DNA from: Flavobacteriaceae bacterium F08102
GTDB taxonomy: Bacteria > Bacteroidota > Bacteroidia > Flavobacteriales > Flavobacteriaceae
NCBI GenBank assembly: GCA_023015935.1
Contig: JALKAY010000007.1
Location: 44,765-108,764 of the forward strand
Reading direction: 5' to 3'
Length of the DNA stretch: 64,000 nt
The position numbers and the translations under genes are program-made. Under the pieces are notes generated by a model. It saw only the letters and a program-made list of their open reading frames with translations. It made no database searches and was not told where the DNA came from. Shown here piece by piece: positions 54,436-63,549 of the stretch (position 1 is its first letter; every line of letters starts with the position of its first letter).

Positions 54436-54892
54436 GATTGTATGTTTTGGTTAATTATTTTTAGGCACAGACTTAATAAAGTTAAAGTCACCGCTACTTA
54501 GACTTCAGCTCATGAAAAGTCGATTGCTCTTTATTTATTACGCAAGATAACCTGAAGAACTATTTGAAAAATCTATATTCCATTGATTATTTTGTCAGCT
54601 TGTTTAAAAAGTTTGCCTATGTGGTTGGGTTTTGGGGTTAGATTTAGTGTTTAACCATATATACCTGGCTTATAAAGCACTTGTTCATTTTAAATGTAGC
54701 TAACTTATCGATAAGATTTAAAGAACACGTTCATGTAAATTTAATAAAATTCCTATAAACGCCTAAATATCTATGCATTTTTTTATGTTTAATGGTTTGA
54801 TAATGAGTTGTTAAAAGGGGTGATAAAAAAGTGAATTTTATGTAGAGACTAATAACCTGTTAATATTTTTGACGTTGTCAATCATACCATTT
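54436..54892. other. 457-base spacer, no gene seen
   Basis: Leader of the duplicated-domain lipoprotein gene. AT-rich with T tracts. The region joins the pseudogene at 54893. Nothing recognised. Confidence 0.4.
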
Positions 54893-55553
54893 TTAATTTT
54901 CAGTTAAATGAGAAATAATGGGTAGTCTAATTTGTCATGGATAGGTAGAAGAATGATGTATCTTATTATGAGCTACAACGCCTTTTTTTTGTCATAGTTA
55001 TTACCACCGTAATTTAGGTTTCTAGCAAAACGAGTAAATTTATTACTAGATACTCCACTACGGATACGATGTCGTTTTTTAGAGTAATTGCTTGTAGCCT
55101 TAAGTGTTAAATCAATTTGTAGATTTTGCCTTTTTCCATAAAGACTTCTTTGCCATAACCTTGACGATATCTAGCATGTTGTATGGTTTCATCTAAATTA
55201 TATGCTTTTCCATCTGGATGTACATCGATAAGTTTAATGGTGAAATCAGTATCTTTTACATCTGAAGATACGTATAATGTAGATTCAATAAAACCAGAAA
55301 CTTCGATACCTTCTTTTAAAACGTTGGAGGTGTAAACTAAAATGTCATTTCTAGTTTTCATTTGTTGTTGATTGAACGTACCTCCTGTAACTGCATTTTC
55401 TGAACAACATACATTTCCTCCATAAGAAGGTACGGGCAATATAGGGTCATAAGTGAAGCGATCTGGATGATCAGTTTTTGCTTTAGATTTGGTCAATTTA
55501 CCATCATTAAAACGATTATTGGTATGACCACCACTGTTTACGTAGTAGGTCGT
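54893..55553 (-). pseudogene. Decayed CocE/NonD family hydrolase, C-terminal part
   Basis: Minus strand. Open frame 55107-55553 reads [19 protein letters not shown], then [40 protein letters not shown] and [19 protein letters not shown], matching the X-Pro dipeptidyl-peptidase C-terminal (galactose-binding-like) domain. The homology goes on past the stop at 55107 after a frame change: [31 protein letters not shown], then after a second frame change at an A run GVVAHNKIHHSSTYP, an in-frame TGA, and QIRLPII, which is the true end of the family. The catalytic N-terminal half is missing. Clearly broken. Confidence 0.9.
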
Positions 55554-55556
55554 TTA

Positions 55557-55840
55557 TTTGGCATTTTTTGGTGGCTAGGTTTCTGAGGCTTGCCATTTGT
55601 TAGGGGAACACCTTATGTGGTATGCCTTTTTATCAAAGGCGGAGTCGTTTGAGGTTGGCGGTGTTTATGGAATAGGGATAGTCTATTTTGTAGAAGTGTT
55701 TATTGATGTATTTTTTGACGATTGCTTTTATTCGTATAATTTTCACTACAGATGGTAACGTATTAAAAAATACCTCAAAGAGATAGTAAAAGTAGATAAG
55801 TTCAAACTGTACGGTTTGAACTTATCTTGTTGTTCCTAGA
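55557..55840. other. 284-base spacer, probable breakpoint of the pseudogene
   Basis: CocE homology stops at about 55553. Upstream on the minus strand another open stretch reads [18 protein letters not shown] in a different frame and runs into it. This has no clear family, and may be debris of an insertion or recombination. The AhpD-like gene's terminator (55794-55827) lies at the far end. Confidence 0.45.
55794..55827 (-). terminator. Terminator of the AhpD-like gene
   Basis: AGATAAGTTCAAAC with GTTTGAACTTATCT: perfect 14-bp stem and 6-base loop, 14 bases after the AhpD-like stop on the minus strand, followed there by ACTTTTACTATC. The T run is short, so efficiency is uncertain. Confidence 0.7.
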
Positions 55841-56398
55841 TTAAACCGAGGTTGCTTTCCAAGCAAACTTTTGAAATGGAGTATCTATGGGGGTGTTGGC
55901 AATATGATTTGTATAATTGCTAATCACTTTTTGCGATAAACCTAAAATAACTTCCAATACGTGTCTTTCAGTATAACCGGCTCTATAAAACGTGTTTAAA
56001 TCTTCTTGAGTTACATGTCCACGGTTGCGCACTACATTTAACGTGAAATCGTGTAATACTTGCAACTTTTCAGTTGGCATTGCGGTTTTATTTCTTAGAG
56101 CATCACTCAATGTCGAATCTACTTTCATCATTGCTGCAATACCCGTATGTGCAGGAACACAGTAATGACATTCGTGTTCTACATTAATGGTTTGCCATAC
56201 CACGGTTAATTCTTCTTTATTGAAGGAAGATTGAGTGAAGAGTTTGTGTAACGTTTGATACGCTTCTAATAGGCCTGGGGCACCGGCTAAAACGCCGTGT
56301 AAACCGGGTATCATACCGTTTGATTTAAGTGATTGCTCTAAAAAAGCTTTGCTTTCTTCTGGTGCAGTTTCTATGTTGTGAATTTTTAATGTTGTCAT
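55841..56398 (-). CDS. Carboxymuconolactone decarboxylase / AhpD-like protein
   Basis: 185 residues. The AhpD-type redox motif is EHECHYCVPAHTG near residue 75 (Cys-His-Tyr-Cys with the following His), as in alkylhydroperoxidase AhpD family members. Residues VILGLSQKVISNYTNHI near 150 finish the fold. It would be a peroxide reductase or related oxidoreductase. It is encoded 4 bases after the DoxX-like gene, under the TetR regulator, as a small stress operon. Confidence 0.85.
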   Translation of the reverse strand: MTTLKIHNIETAPEESKAFLEQSLKSNGMIPGLHGVLAGAPGLLEAYQTLHKLFTQSSFNKEELTVVWQTINVEHECHYCVPAHTGIAAMMKVDSTLSDALRNKTAMPTEKLQVLHDFTLNVVRNRGHVTQEDLNTFYRAGYTERHVLEVILGLSQKVISNYTNHIANTPIDTPFQKFAWKATSV

Positions 56399-56402
56399 AA
56401 TT

Positions 56403-56843
56403 TTAATGTTTATTAATTTTCATTTGTTGTTGCTTTTTAAGGATAAAGAGGTTTATTGTTGAGAAAAATACAATGCCAATGGCGATATAAACCAACAGCC
56501 ATTTAGGTTGAACTCGTAATGAAAATTCAGCAATCAGTGCACCTATCATTGTGAGTAAGCCCAAAATATTTGCAAAGGTTGCCCACGTGTTAAATTGAAT
56601 TTTAGAATTAATAGAGGTGTTATTCCTTATCAAGGTAAGGATGGCTGTTATTAAATAACCAATGACTACAGCGGCAATTAATATACCCGTTGATATTCTA
56701 AAAAAAGTTGGGTCAATACCTAAAGGTTTTGCCATTTCAACAAATGCTTTTACTGAAATTTCCCATCCTGTTAATTTTGAAATAGCAAATCGCGATAAGA
56801 CTATGGCCATTAATAAATTTGTGATAAATAATACGTTGTTCAT
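56403..56843 (-). CDS. DoxX-like membrane protein
   Basis: 146 residues with four hydrophobic helices (about 3-21, 45-68, 84-108, 114-134). FAISKLTGWEISVKAFVEMAKPLG at the start of the loop is typical of DoxX-like small membrane proteins. DoxX members interact with thiosulfate or thiol oxidation in some organisms, and with redox stress in others. It lies between TetR and the AhpD-like gene; the operator palindrome lies 26 bases upstream. Confidence 0.72.
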   Translation of the reverse strand: MNNVLFITNLLMAIVLSRFAISKLTGWEISVKAFVEMAKPLGIDPTFFRISTGILIAAVVIGYLITAILTLIRNNTSINSKIQFNTWATFANILGLLTMIGALIAEFSLRVQPKWLLVYIAIGIVFFSTINLFILKKQQQMKINKH

Positions 56844-56868
56844 AATTTCTTGTGTGTTTTATTGTTAA

Positions 56869-56892
56869 ATAACTAAACGGTTGTTTAGTTAT
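56869..56892. promoter_or_regulatory. Candidate TetR operator upstream of doxX
   Basis: ATAACTAAAC-GGTT-GTTTAGTTAT: perfect 10-base arms with a 4-base spacer. Sits between the TetR stop (56909) and the DoxX-like start (56843). Core ACTAAAC-N4-GTTTAGT recurs with one change in the tetR promoter. Confidence 0.65.
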
Positions 56893-56908
56893 GAGGTAAA
56901 AAAAAAGG

Positions 56909-57472
56909 TTATAAATTTTTAAAGGTCATTTCAATATAATCTTCTATTTCTTTTTCATTATTTACTCTTGATGCCGCTGCTAATCCGTGTTTTGCTAATA
57001 GCAAATAATTGGCTTGTTTTACGATGGTTTCTTCATCTTTTTTAGAATTCATCCTTAATTTTTGAATAAATAATTCTTTTAGATCTTTCATAAAAGAATT
57101 CATTAGCTCATTAATTTGTTTATCTTCTATTCCTGAAAATTCATTGTAGGTATTCGTTAACAAACAGCCTTTTTGATTTCCTTCAATTTGGCAAATTCTA
57201 ACAGAGTTATAGAAAAAGTCTTTAATGTCTTCTATTCCTTTGTTCGAATTTTTAAAAGCTTCGAAGATGGAATTTAGTTGTTTTTTGTAACATTGTATGC
57301 TTTTGAGAAATAGGCCATGTTTGTTCCCAAAACTTGCATAAATAGAAAACTTATTGATGCCCATTTCTTTTTCGAGCATTTGCATTGAAGTAGCGGCATA
57401 ACCATTACGCCAAAACAAGTGCATTGCTTTTTCTATGACTTCGTCTTCGTTGTATTTTTTTTTCCTTGCCAT
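56909..57472 (-). CDS. TetR/AcrR family transcriptional regulator
   Basis: 187 residues. The N-terminal helix-turn-helix reads AMHLFWRNGYAATSMQML then MGINKFSIYASFGNKHGLFLKSI, standard for TetR (Tyr/Phe-x-x-F-x-x-K-x-x-L-F). The C-terminal ligand domain contains QKGCLLTNTYNEF and a Leu-rich end. It is the first gene of the TetR-DoxX-AhpD-like unit and is flanked by two related palindromes; it probably represses all three genes. Confidence 0.92.
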   Translation of the reverse strand: MARKKKYNEDEVIEKAMHLFWRNGYAATSMQMLEKEMGINKFSIYASFGNKHGLFLKSIQCYKKQLNSIFEAFKNSNKGIEDIKDFFYNSVRICQIEGNQKGCLLTNTYNEFSGIEDKQINELMNSFMKDLKELFIQKLRMNSKKDEETIVKQANYLLLAKHGLAAASRVNNEKEIEDYIEMTFKNL

Positions 57473-57489
57473 TATTTCTAACTACGGCA

Positions 57490-57511
57490 CAAAACTAAAC
57501 AATCGGTTAGT
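57490..57511 (-). promoter_or_regulatory. tetR promoter and overlapping operator
   Basis: Minus strand TAGTTTTG (57497-57490), a perfect TAnnTTTG, 17 bases before the tetR ATG. ACTAAAC-AATC-GGTTAGT (57494-57511) overlaps this box, matching the doxX-side palindrome except one position. A repressor on it would block its own promoter. Confidence 0.6.
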
Positions 57512-57667
57512 AATAAAAAAATGGCTAGCCTTTTATTTTATGAATTTTCTATATTTAGTTCATTTTTGTTGGGGAGTGGTAGGTTGGGAGCAGCGATTTA
57601 CGGAGGGTGCATATGCATCGGTCTTTGATTTGATACGTAATGGCTTTTAATGGTACATTGAGTTCAG

Positions 57668-58279
57668 TTATTTTTTACCCGTTAACAAAAAAACAGGATA
57701 GTTGCCCGTTGGTTTATTAATTATGCTTGCGGTTTGAATTTTCAAGTCTTTAAACCCGGCATTTTTAGCTAATTGTATAAATTCACTTCGATTAAATCCG
57801 TGATGAAAAACGCCTGTATCTTCTGAATGAAATGAGCCATCTTCTTTATCTAAATCGGCAATGGCAATGGTTCCGTCGTCATTGAGTAATGAATAAAATT
57901 TATTAAATAACCCCTGAACGTGCTCAATGTGATGCATCGTCATAGACGAAATAATAGCATCAAATTTAGTATCTAAAGTTTCTTTTGTTAAATCCAGTTC
58001 TACTAGGTGAAGTTTACAATTGATGGAGTTCATTTTCGATCGTAAAACTCCATTCATTGAAGCAGAAATATCAACGGCGGTAATTTCACTCACGAAAGGC
58101 GCAATTTGCGATAATAACAATCCAGTCCCCGATCCAAAATCCATAACTGACATTTTTGATGAAAAGGAAAGTTCTTTTAAAATTAAAGCACCAATATTCC
58201 CAACATTTTGAGTTGTAGAAGCTTGTTTGTCAAAGTTTTCTGCTTTTTCTGCAAAATAATCTTTTTGTTTAGGCGTCAT
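57668..58279 (-). CDS. Class I SAM-dependent methyltransferase
   Basis: 203 residues. Motif I VMDFGSGTGLLLSQIAP near residue 42 binds S-adenosylmethionine, and the following ITAVDISASM and LVELDLTKE are motif II. AIISSMTMHHIEHVQGLF is typical of small-molecule (UbiE/Mmt-like) methyltransferases. The substrate is unknown. Single gene. Confidence 0.9.
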   Translation of the reverse strand: MTPKQKDYFAEKAENFDKQASTTQNVGNIGALILKELSFSSKMSVMDFGSGTGLLLSQIAPFVSEITAVDISASMNGVLRSKMNSINCKLHLVELDLTKETLDTKFDAIISSMTMHHIEHVQGLFNKFYSLLNDDGTIAIADLDKEDGSFHSEDTGVFHHGFNRSEFIQLAKNAGFKDLKIQTASIINKPTGNYPVFLLTGKK

Positions 58280-58500
58280 TTTTTAGGTTTATCTATGGTG
58301 AGATTTCTACGTTGTTTGTCTGTGTTGATAGTTGGTAAACAGTTAAAATTCGCTATGAAGGCATGAAGTTAGTTAATTTGATTGATTCAAAAGATTTTAA
58401 ATTATGAACAAAAATCAACAGTGACTTCTAAGGGAATAAATCATGGGGGTTGATTTATTAGATTCAATCCCGCTGTATAGTTTACGCTATTTAGTTAAAA

Positions 58501-59904
58501 TTAAATTAGACGTATTATTTGGTTCATTTCTTTAAACACTAATTCAACATCATCATCAGTGGTTCTCCAATTTACAAACGCGGCTCGAATTCCGTATTGG
58601 TTTTTGTAAAATGTGGGTGTCATAAATACCTTGCCAGTCCTGTTTAAGTGGGATAAAAAAACAGTTAGTTTGTCTTGATTTTCTGTGTGTTTTAAATTGA
58701 AAATAATAGTGTTCAATCTAACAGGAGCCAGTAATTTAAAATCTGCTGACTGATCAATTTTACATCCAAATTGTTTTGCCAAACGGATACAGTTTTCGAC
58801 GATCGACGTATACCCGTCTTTTCCATACGCCATCAATGTAAACCAAGCAGGTAATGCTTTGAGACGTCTTGAATTTTCTGGGAGAAAATTAAGGTAATTG
58901 AAATTACCCATTGGATTTCCGAGATATGCTGCACTGGGGTTTTGAAAACATTCTGTTTGTAATGAGCTATGAACTTCCTTTATCAGAAAAACGGCACTCT
59001 CATAAGGAACATTGAGCCATTTATGGCAGTCAATTGTTATACTATCAGCATGTTCCCAGTCTTTAAGAAAGTGTTTGTAGGTGTTTGAGCAAGCTGCGAA
59101 TCCACCAAAGGCAGCGTCCGTGTGCCACCAAAAATTATATTGTTTTTTTAGTTTTTGTATTGCGCTAAAATCATCAAAATCAACTGTATTTACAGTTCCT
59201 GCACTTGCTATGAGTATAAACGGTTGTCCATTTAATTTTTTTATTTGCGCTTCTAAATCATCAATTGAAATAGCTTCTCGGTTTCCTTCTATGGTTTTTA
59301 TTTTAATAATATTATTGCTACCAATACCTAAAAGGGCAAGTGCTTTCAAAGCAGAAGAATGGGGTGTGGCTGTTAAAATAGGTATTTTTTCTGTTAGGCC
59401 TTCTTTGGCAATATCTTTGCCTGTGAATTTTCCAATCCATTGCCTAGCAACTGCTAAACAAGTAAAATTTGACATTGTAGCTCCCGTTACAAATCCGCCT
59501 ACATACGATTTAGGCAATTTAAAAAGGTCTAATAGCAATTTAATCGTTTCTATTTCAATATTTGCAGAAAGATCTCCTTCGCCATTGATTGCTTGTGGGT
59601 TTTGGTCATAGATGGTCGCTAACCAATCACCTATTATAGAGGCAGGTGTTGCACCACCAATTACGTACCCCCAAAATCTTGGTCCAGAAGATGACACGAG
59701 GATTGGTTCAAATATTTTATTGAATAATTTAAGTGTTTCATGAGCGCCAAGGCCTTTTGTCTCTAGCGTTCTTGTTTCTGGTATATTTCTGGTAGTTGAA
59801 GTAGGTCGTTCTGCTATTTTATGGATATAATCTACCCCCTGTTTTTTTACTTTTTCTAGGAGAGATTCCAGTTCTGATAAGTCTGTTAGTAATAATTTAT
59901 TCAT
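58501..59904 (-). CDS. PLP-dependent decarboxylase/aminotransferase (group II decarboxylase type)
   Basis: 467 residues. PLP site lysine in TIDCHKWLNVPYESAVFLI near residue 305 with the ring aspartate and histidine in WHTDAAFGGFAACS near residue 270, the hallmark of aromatic amino acid/glutamate decarboxylase-like enzymes. TPHSSALKALALLG and VTGATMSNFTCLAVARQ are conserved too. Probable amino acid decarboxylase; substrate unresolved. Single gene; a weak hairpin (GGTTGA with TCAATCC) follows. Confidence 0.85.
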   Translation of the reverse strand: MNKLLLTDLSELESLLEKVKKQGVDYIHKIAERPTSTTRNIPETRTLETKGLGAHETLKLFNKIFEPILVSSSGPRFWGYVIGGATPASIIGDWLATIYDQNPQAINGEGDLSANIEIETIKLLLDLFKLPKSYVGGFVTGATMSNFTCLAVARQWIGKFTGKDIAKEGLTEKIPILTATPHSSALKALALLGIGSNNIIKIKTIEGNREAISIDDLEAQIKKLNGQPFILIASAGTVNTVDFDDFSAIQKLKKQYNFWWHTDAAFGGFAACSNTYKHFLKDWEHADSITIDCHKWLNVPYESAVFLIKEVHSSLQTECFQNPSAAYLGNPMGNFNYLNFLPENSRRLKALPAWFTLMAYGKDGYTSIVENCIRLAKQFGCKIDQSADFKLLAPVRLNTIIFNLKHTENQDKLTVFLSHLNRTGKVFMTPTFYKNQYGIRAAFVNWRTTDDDVELVFKEMNQIIRLI

Positions 59905-60075
59905 TTTTTAATTTGTTGTCATCGGACTGTACATAGTTCGTTTTAGGAAGTTGGCTCTATTTCTAGCGCGGTACGAAAATACCTAATTCGTAGGACACGA
60001 GCCAAGTGAACAGGCGAAAGTAATTTTTGTAAATGCACTTGAACTCAAACTCATTTTCACATAGAATAGGGGAGG

Positions 60076-60402
60076 TTAATGCGAAACGACTTTCAATCCG
60101 ATAATAGATATAATTAATGTTGTCATGAATAAAAGTCGCCAAAAAGTTGCGGGTTCTTTAAAAATAAAAATTCCAACCAAGACAGTTCCTACAGCACCAA
60201 TGCCAGTCCACACTGCGTACGCGGTGCCAATGGGGAGGTGTTGGGTCACTTTTATAAGAAGGAGCATACTTATGGTCATACAAACTAAAAATCCAACATA
60301 CCAGTAGGTCGATTCAATACCCGTAGCCTCCTTCGCTTTTCCAAGGCAAGCGGCAAAGGCAACTTCAAAAAGTCCAGCAATAATCAATAATATCCAATTC
60401 AT
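60076..60402 (-). CDS. SMR family transporter, SugE/Gdx type
   Basis: 108 residues, four membrane helices. MNWILLIIAGLFEVAFAACLGKA near the start carries the essential membrane glutamate (Glu13), and GTAYAVWTGIGAVGTVLVGI is the SMR core. SugE/Gdx members export guanidinium, others (QacE-like) cationic dyes. The Trp near the helix 3 start and the GxG motif favour Gdx. No guanidine riboswitch-type leader is visible upstream. Confidence 0.88.
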   Translation of the reverse strand: MNWILLIIAGLFEVAFAACLGKAKEATGIESTYWYVGFLVCMTISMLLLIKVTQHLPIGTAYAVWTGIGAVGTVLVGIFIFKEPATFWRLLFMTTLIISIIGLKVVSH

Positions 60403-60498
60403 CGGGGTTATTTATTTTGCGTTTTTTTAAAAATTTAAATTAATTCAATTTTTATAGAGCCTATTTTTTGCTAGCTGATTTGGCAAGCAGTAGATTTT

Positions 60499-60891
60499 CT
60501 ATTTTGAAAAGTCACTTAAAATTTCCATGGCTTTTTGGGTGTCTTTAATGTCAACAAAAATATGATCATGATAATACGCGGCAACGACATTACAACTAAT
60601 TCCATTTTCTGATAAGGCCTTTGAGAATGCCGCGGTTAGACCAACGGCTTCTAAAGACGAATGTACCGTCAGGGTAATCCACGACGCAACAAAAGAATAG
60701 GCTAAATTTAATTTGTCTGCGACTTCCTTTTTAGTAATAACCGTTATGCCTTCTTCTTCTTTGAAGGTCATTATGATTTGACTCAAATTGAGTTGCTCTA
60801 AATTTTCAGTCTTACAAAAGACAAATTGGCCTGTGTGGTGTTTAGGTTTCATTGATTTTAAAAGCACCTCTAAATTTTTTTCTCCGTTCAT
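60499..60891 (-). CDS. ACT domain protein
   Basis: 130 residues, soluble. VITKKEVADKLNLAYSF, TVHSSLEAVGLTAAFSKALSENGIS and CNVVAAYYHDHIFVDIKDTQKAMEIL are two ACT-like halves; this is the free-standing CASTOR/DUF2241-like form. ACT pairs bind amino acids or other small ligands. Its start codon immediately abuts the DJ-1-like stop (60891/60892), suggesting one transcript. Confidence 0.82.
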   Translation of the reverse strand: MNGEKNLEVLLKSMKPKHHTGQFVFCKTENLEQLNLSQIIMTFKEEEGITVITKKEVADKLNLAYSFVASWITLTVHSSLEAVGLTAAFSKALSENGISCNVVAAYYHDHIFVDIKDTQKAMEILSDFSK

Positions 60892-61701
60892 TTAGTGCGC
60901 ACTTTTAGTTCGTCTTTGTAGCTCATTTAATGTGGCCTTACCGACACTATGTGCTGATTGAGGATTTTGTCCTGTTATTAATCGTTGATCAGTAACTACA
61001 TGTTTGGTAAAAGGGGCGGATTTTTCAAAAATAGCACCACGTTCGATTAACTTATCTTCTAATAAAAAGGGAACTACTTCTGCTAGATTTACTTTATGCT
61101 CCTCTTCATTCGTAAATGCATTTACTTTTTTACCATCAACGAGGTATGATCCGTCACTCAATTTAATGTTTATGAGACCCGCTGGTCCGTGACACACGGC
61201 ACTGACTACCCCATTGTTTTCATAAATCTTTTTCGCTATCTCTGCAATTTCTGTATTATCGGCAAAATCCCACATAGCCCCATGACCTCCAGCATAATGG
61301 ATGGCGACATAATCTGCTGGATTTACTTCGTTAGGTTTTTTAGTGTTTTCAATTTTGTTGCGATAGGTGTCGTTATCCCAAAACTTCTTATTGATAGAAT
61401 CATTCATGTCAAATGCATCTACAGGGGCTTTTCCACCTTTTGGACTTACAAAATCTATTTCGTACCCCGCTGAATGTAATACATCCCATGGATGAGAAAC
61501 TTCTCCTAGATAGTACCCTGTTTTTTCTCCTGTATTTCCTTTTTCGCTATGGCTTGTAACTACGAACAATATTTTTTTTAATTCTTTAGTTTCTGTTTTT
61601 ACAGGTGAATTAGTAGTCTTGTTTTTACTGTTACAACTCATTAGAAGAATTGTGCATAGGAAGGGAATAATTAACGTTTTAATTTTTATCGAATTTGACA
61701 T
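60892..61701 (-). CDS. DJ-1/PfpI family lipoprotein (Hsp31-like)
   Basis: 269 residues. Signal sequence with lipobox LLMSC, Cys at residue 23, so it is probably exported and anchored, unusual for this family. VSAVCHGPAGLIN near residue 160 is the nucleophile elbow (Cys), with IHYAGGHGAMWDFAD upstream and the Glu/His partners of the Hsp31-like class. It may act as a glyoxalase III, deglycase or chaperone. Its neighbours are the ACT gene and a Crp-type regulator. Confidence 0.85.
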   Translation of the reverse strand: MSNSIKIKTLIIPFLCTILLMSCNSKNKTTNSPVKTETKELKKILFVVTSHSEKGNTGEKTGYYLGEVSHPWDVLHSAGYEIDFVSPKGGKAPVDAFDMNDSINKKFWDNDTYRNKIENTKKPNEVNPADYVAIHYAGGHGAMWDFADNTEIAEIAKKIYENNGVVSAVCHGPAGLINIKLSDGSYLVDGKKVNAFTNEEEHKVNLAEVVPFLLEDKLIERGAIFEKSAPFTKHVVTDQRLITGQNPQSAHSVGKATLNELQRRTKSAH

Positions 61702-61848
61702 AGCTAACTTTAGTTTAAATGAATTTTTTGTACTCTTAATTAATAAAAAGGTGAAAAATGGCTAACCAACTCAGTTTATGAATCGGATTGTGATACAAAA
61801 ATCTTAAACATTTTTAAGAAACTATTTAACAAATGATAAAAAAGAAAA

Positions 61849-62412
61849 TTATTTTAAGTTCGCTCTAATTCTGCTTAAACTAACTTGGGTAATCCCTAGA
61901 TAGGATGCGATATGCGCTAATTGAACACGTTGTAAAATGCTGGGATAATTTTTTAGAAGGGCTAAATATCGTTCAGTGGCGGTGTTAAATTGTAAGGAAA
62001 TAAGGCGCTCTTCTGATTTAATAAGTTCAAATTCAGCAAATTTCCGTCCCCAATTTGCAATTTGAAAGTCTTTTAAATAAAGTTGTTGAAGTTTGTCTGT
62101 TTTTAATGCGTAAAGTTCACAATCTTCTAATAATTCTACCTCTTCGTATCCTTTTTGATTATTAACATAACTTTGCATAGAAACTATCGGAGATCCTTCT
62201 TTGCCAAACCAAAATGTGATTTGATTATCATCGGAATATGCATAAGCTCTTACGATTCCTTTTTTGATAAAATACATCGTTGATTCAATTTCGTTTGCTT
62301 TGAATAAAACATGTCCCTTGGGCAACTTAGTTTTAATTATCGACTCCTTTAATAAGTTTTTTGAATTTGTAGTTAGTGGGTAAATTGTATCAATAATTTG
62401 GTTTATGTCCAT
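61849..62412 (-). CDS. Crp/Fnr family transcriptional regulator
   Basis: 187 residues. The cyclic-nucleotide-binding barrel covers about residues 15-115 (PKGHVLFKANEIESTMYFIKKG, LLEDCELYALKTDKLQQL), followed by the dimer helix and a short C-terminal winged helix (VQLAHIASYLGITQVSLSRIR). No FNR iron-sulfur cysteines are present, so it is a non-FNR, effector-binding type. It may control the DJ-1-like gene 147 bases downstream. Confidence 0.9.
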   Translation of the reverse strand: MDINQIIDTIYPLTTNSKNLLKESIIKTKLPKGHVLFKANEIESTMYFIKKGIVRAYAYSDDNQITFWFGKEGSPIVSMQSYVNNQKGYEEVELLEDCELYALKTDKLQQLYLKDFQIANWGRKFAEFELIKSEERLISLQFNTATERYLALLKNYPSILQRVQLAHIASYLGITQVSLSRIRANLK

Positions 62413-62685
62413 AGGTTTATTTTAAATCAATTTTATCCTGTTCCGAGCTGTATTTAATCTTAAATATACTGTGCGATATTGAAGACGTTGTTTTTACCCA
62501 CTTACCAGACGGGCAGATAGCCCCTATAAGGTGGTTCAGTGTCTAAATATACTTGTAATCTTAGTGCGTTGTATCGCTTTTTTGTGTTTTTTGATATGTA
62601 CTATCCGCGAAATGCATTCAAAAGAGTTTGACTCAGATGACCATCTTATTGTGTATGGAGTAAAACTGTTGGCGCCGCTTCTTCA
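62413..62685. other. 273-base spacer, no gene seen
   Basis: Shadow frames only. One small inverted stretch near the CCAGACGGGC run, but no strong terminator. Promoter of the Crp gene not identified. Confidence 0.4.
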
Positions 62686-63549
62686 TCATGTTATGTTAGC
62701 TGTAGTTTTGTCTAATTCCAATACCATTTCAAATTGTTCAAGCGTATTTTTAAGTCCAATTTTATTGAAAAAATTGTGGATAGCCGTTGAAGTTTTATCT
62801 ACATTAATAATAGAAAGCGTATTTCCATACTTATTAGCCAAGGTAGAAATTAAGGTTGATCCTATTCTTTTATTTCTAAAATCTTTATGTACAGCAATTT
62901 GTTGTATCTGTTTGTTCGCTATGTTATATATAGTATACCCAACCAATTGATTGTCGATATAGGCACCAAATGAAATGGTGGTATCTAACAATGTATTGAT
63001 GACGTTTGTTGAATTTTGCCACGTAGGGTGGATATCCCAAAAGGATTCCATCAGTGTCCAGTTAAAGTGCTTTAATTTCTTAATTTCTATTTGATCATTG
63101 GTGTTTGTTACCTCAACATTTCCTTGATAACACCCTAACTTTCTTTTAATTTTAAAACCGGACTTTTCATACGATTTAATCGCTTGAATATTCTTGGTAA
63201 TAACTTCAAGGATAAGTTTGTTTATTCCTTTTTCAATTAAAACAGGTAGGATATAGCGGTACATTTGTTTTGTCAGTCCGTAGCCTCTGTTTTTCGGAAG
63301 AACGCCTGTTCCTCCATTATACACGACTTTTTTAGTATCAATGATGTCGAATCCATGTAAAATAAATCCAAGCAGCTTTTCATTGTCAAATACTCCTACA
63401 GATATGTCAAGATCAATTTTATTTCCTTCTAATTTTGCCGTGAATTGTTCTTCATTGAGTTTAAAAGGTATGAAATAGTCAGAGAAAGAGTCATTAAAAG
63501 CTTGTAAGAGTCTTCTTTTATCTGTTCCCTTTAAGGTTTTTATTTCCAT
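62686..63549 (-). CDS. Tandem GNAT acetyltransferase
   Basis: 287 residues from ATG at 63549 (the longer frame to 63606 starts with a poor non-homologous extension). Two GNAT domains: residues about 1-140 with GTGVLPKNRGYGLTKQMYRY (acetyl-CoA loop Arg-Gly-x-Gly) and SYEKSGFKIKRKL; residues about 150-287 with IAVHKDFRNKRIGSTLIS and HNFFNKIGLKN. Substrate unknown. Last complete gene before the insertion sequence. Confidence 0.85.
   Translation of the reverse strand: MEIKTLKGTDKRRLLQAFNDSFSDYFIPFKLNEEQFTAKLEGNKIDLDISVGVFDNEKLLGFILHGFDIIDTKKVVYNGGTGVLPKNRGYGLTKQMYRYILPVLIEKGINKLILEVITKNIQAIKSYEKSGFKIKRKLGCYQGNVEVTNTNDQIEIKKLKHFNWTLMESFWDIHPTWQNSTNVINTLLDTTISFGAYIDNQLVGYTIYNIANKQIQQIAVHKDFRNKRIGSTLISTLANKYGNTLSIINVDKTSTAIHNFFNKIGLKNTLEQFEMVLELDKTTANIT

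Noticed and set aside
55557..55790. A transposase gene next to the CocE remnant
   Set aside because: Short open stretches ([15 protein letters not shown]) do not match any transposase motif I can name.
60403..60498. Guanidine riboswitch upstream of the SMR gene
   Set aside because: The 96-base leader lacks the conserved riboswitch stems; only T-rich sequence is seen.
62531..62950. Rightward ORF of 139 codons
   Set aside because: It overlaps the tandem GNAT gene on the other strand and has no domain or codon-like pattern; a shadow frame.
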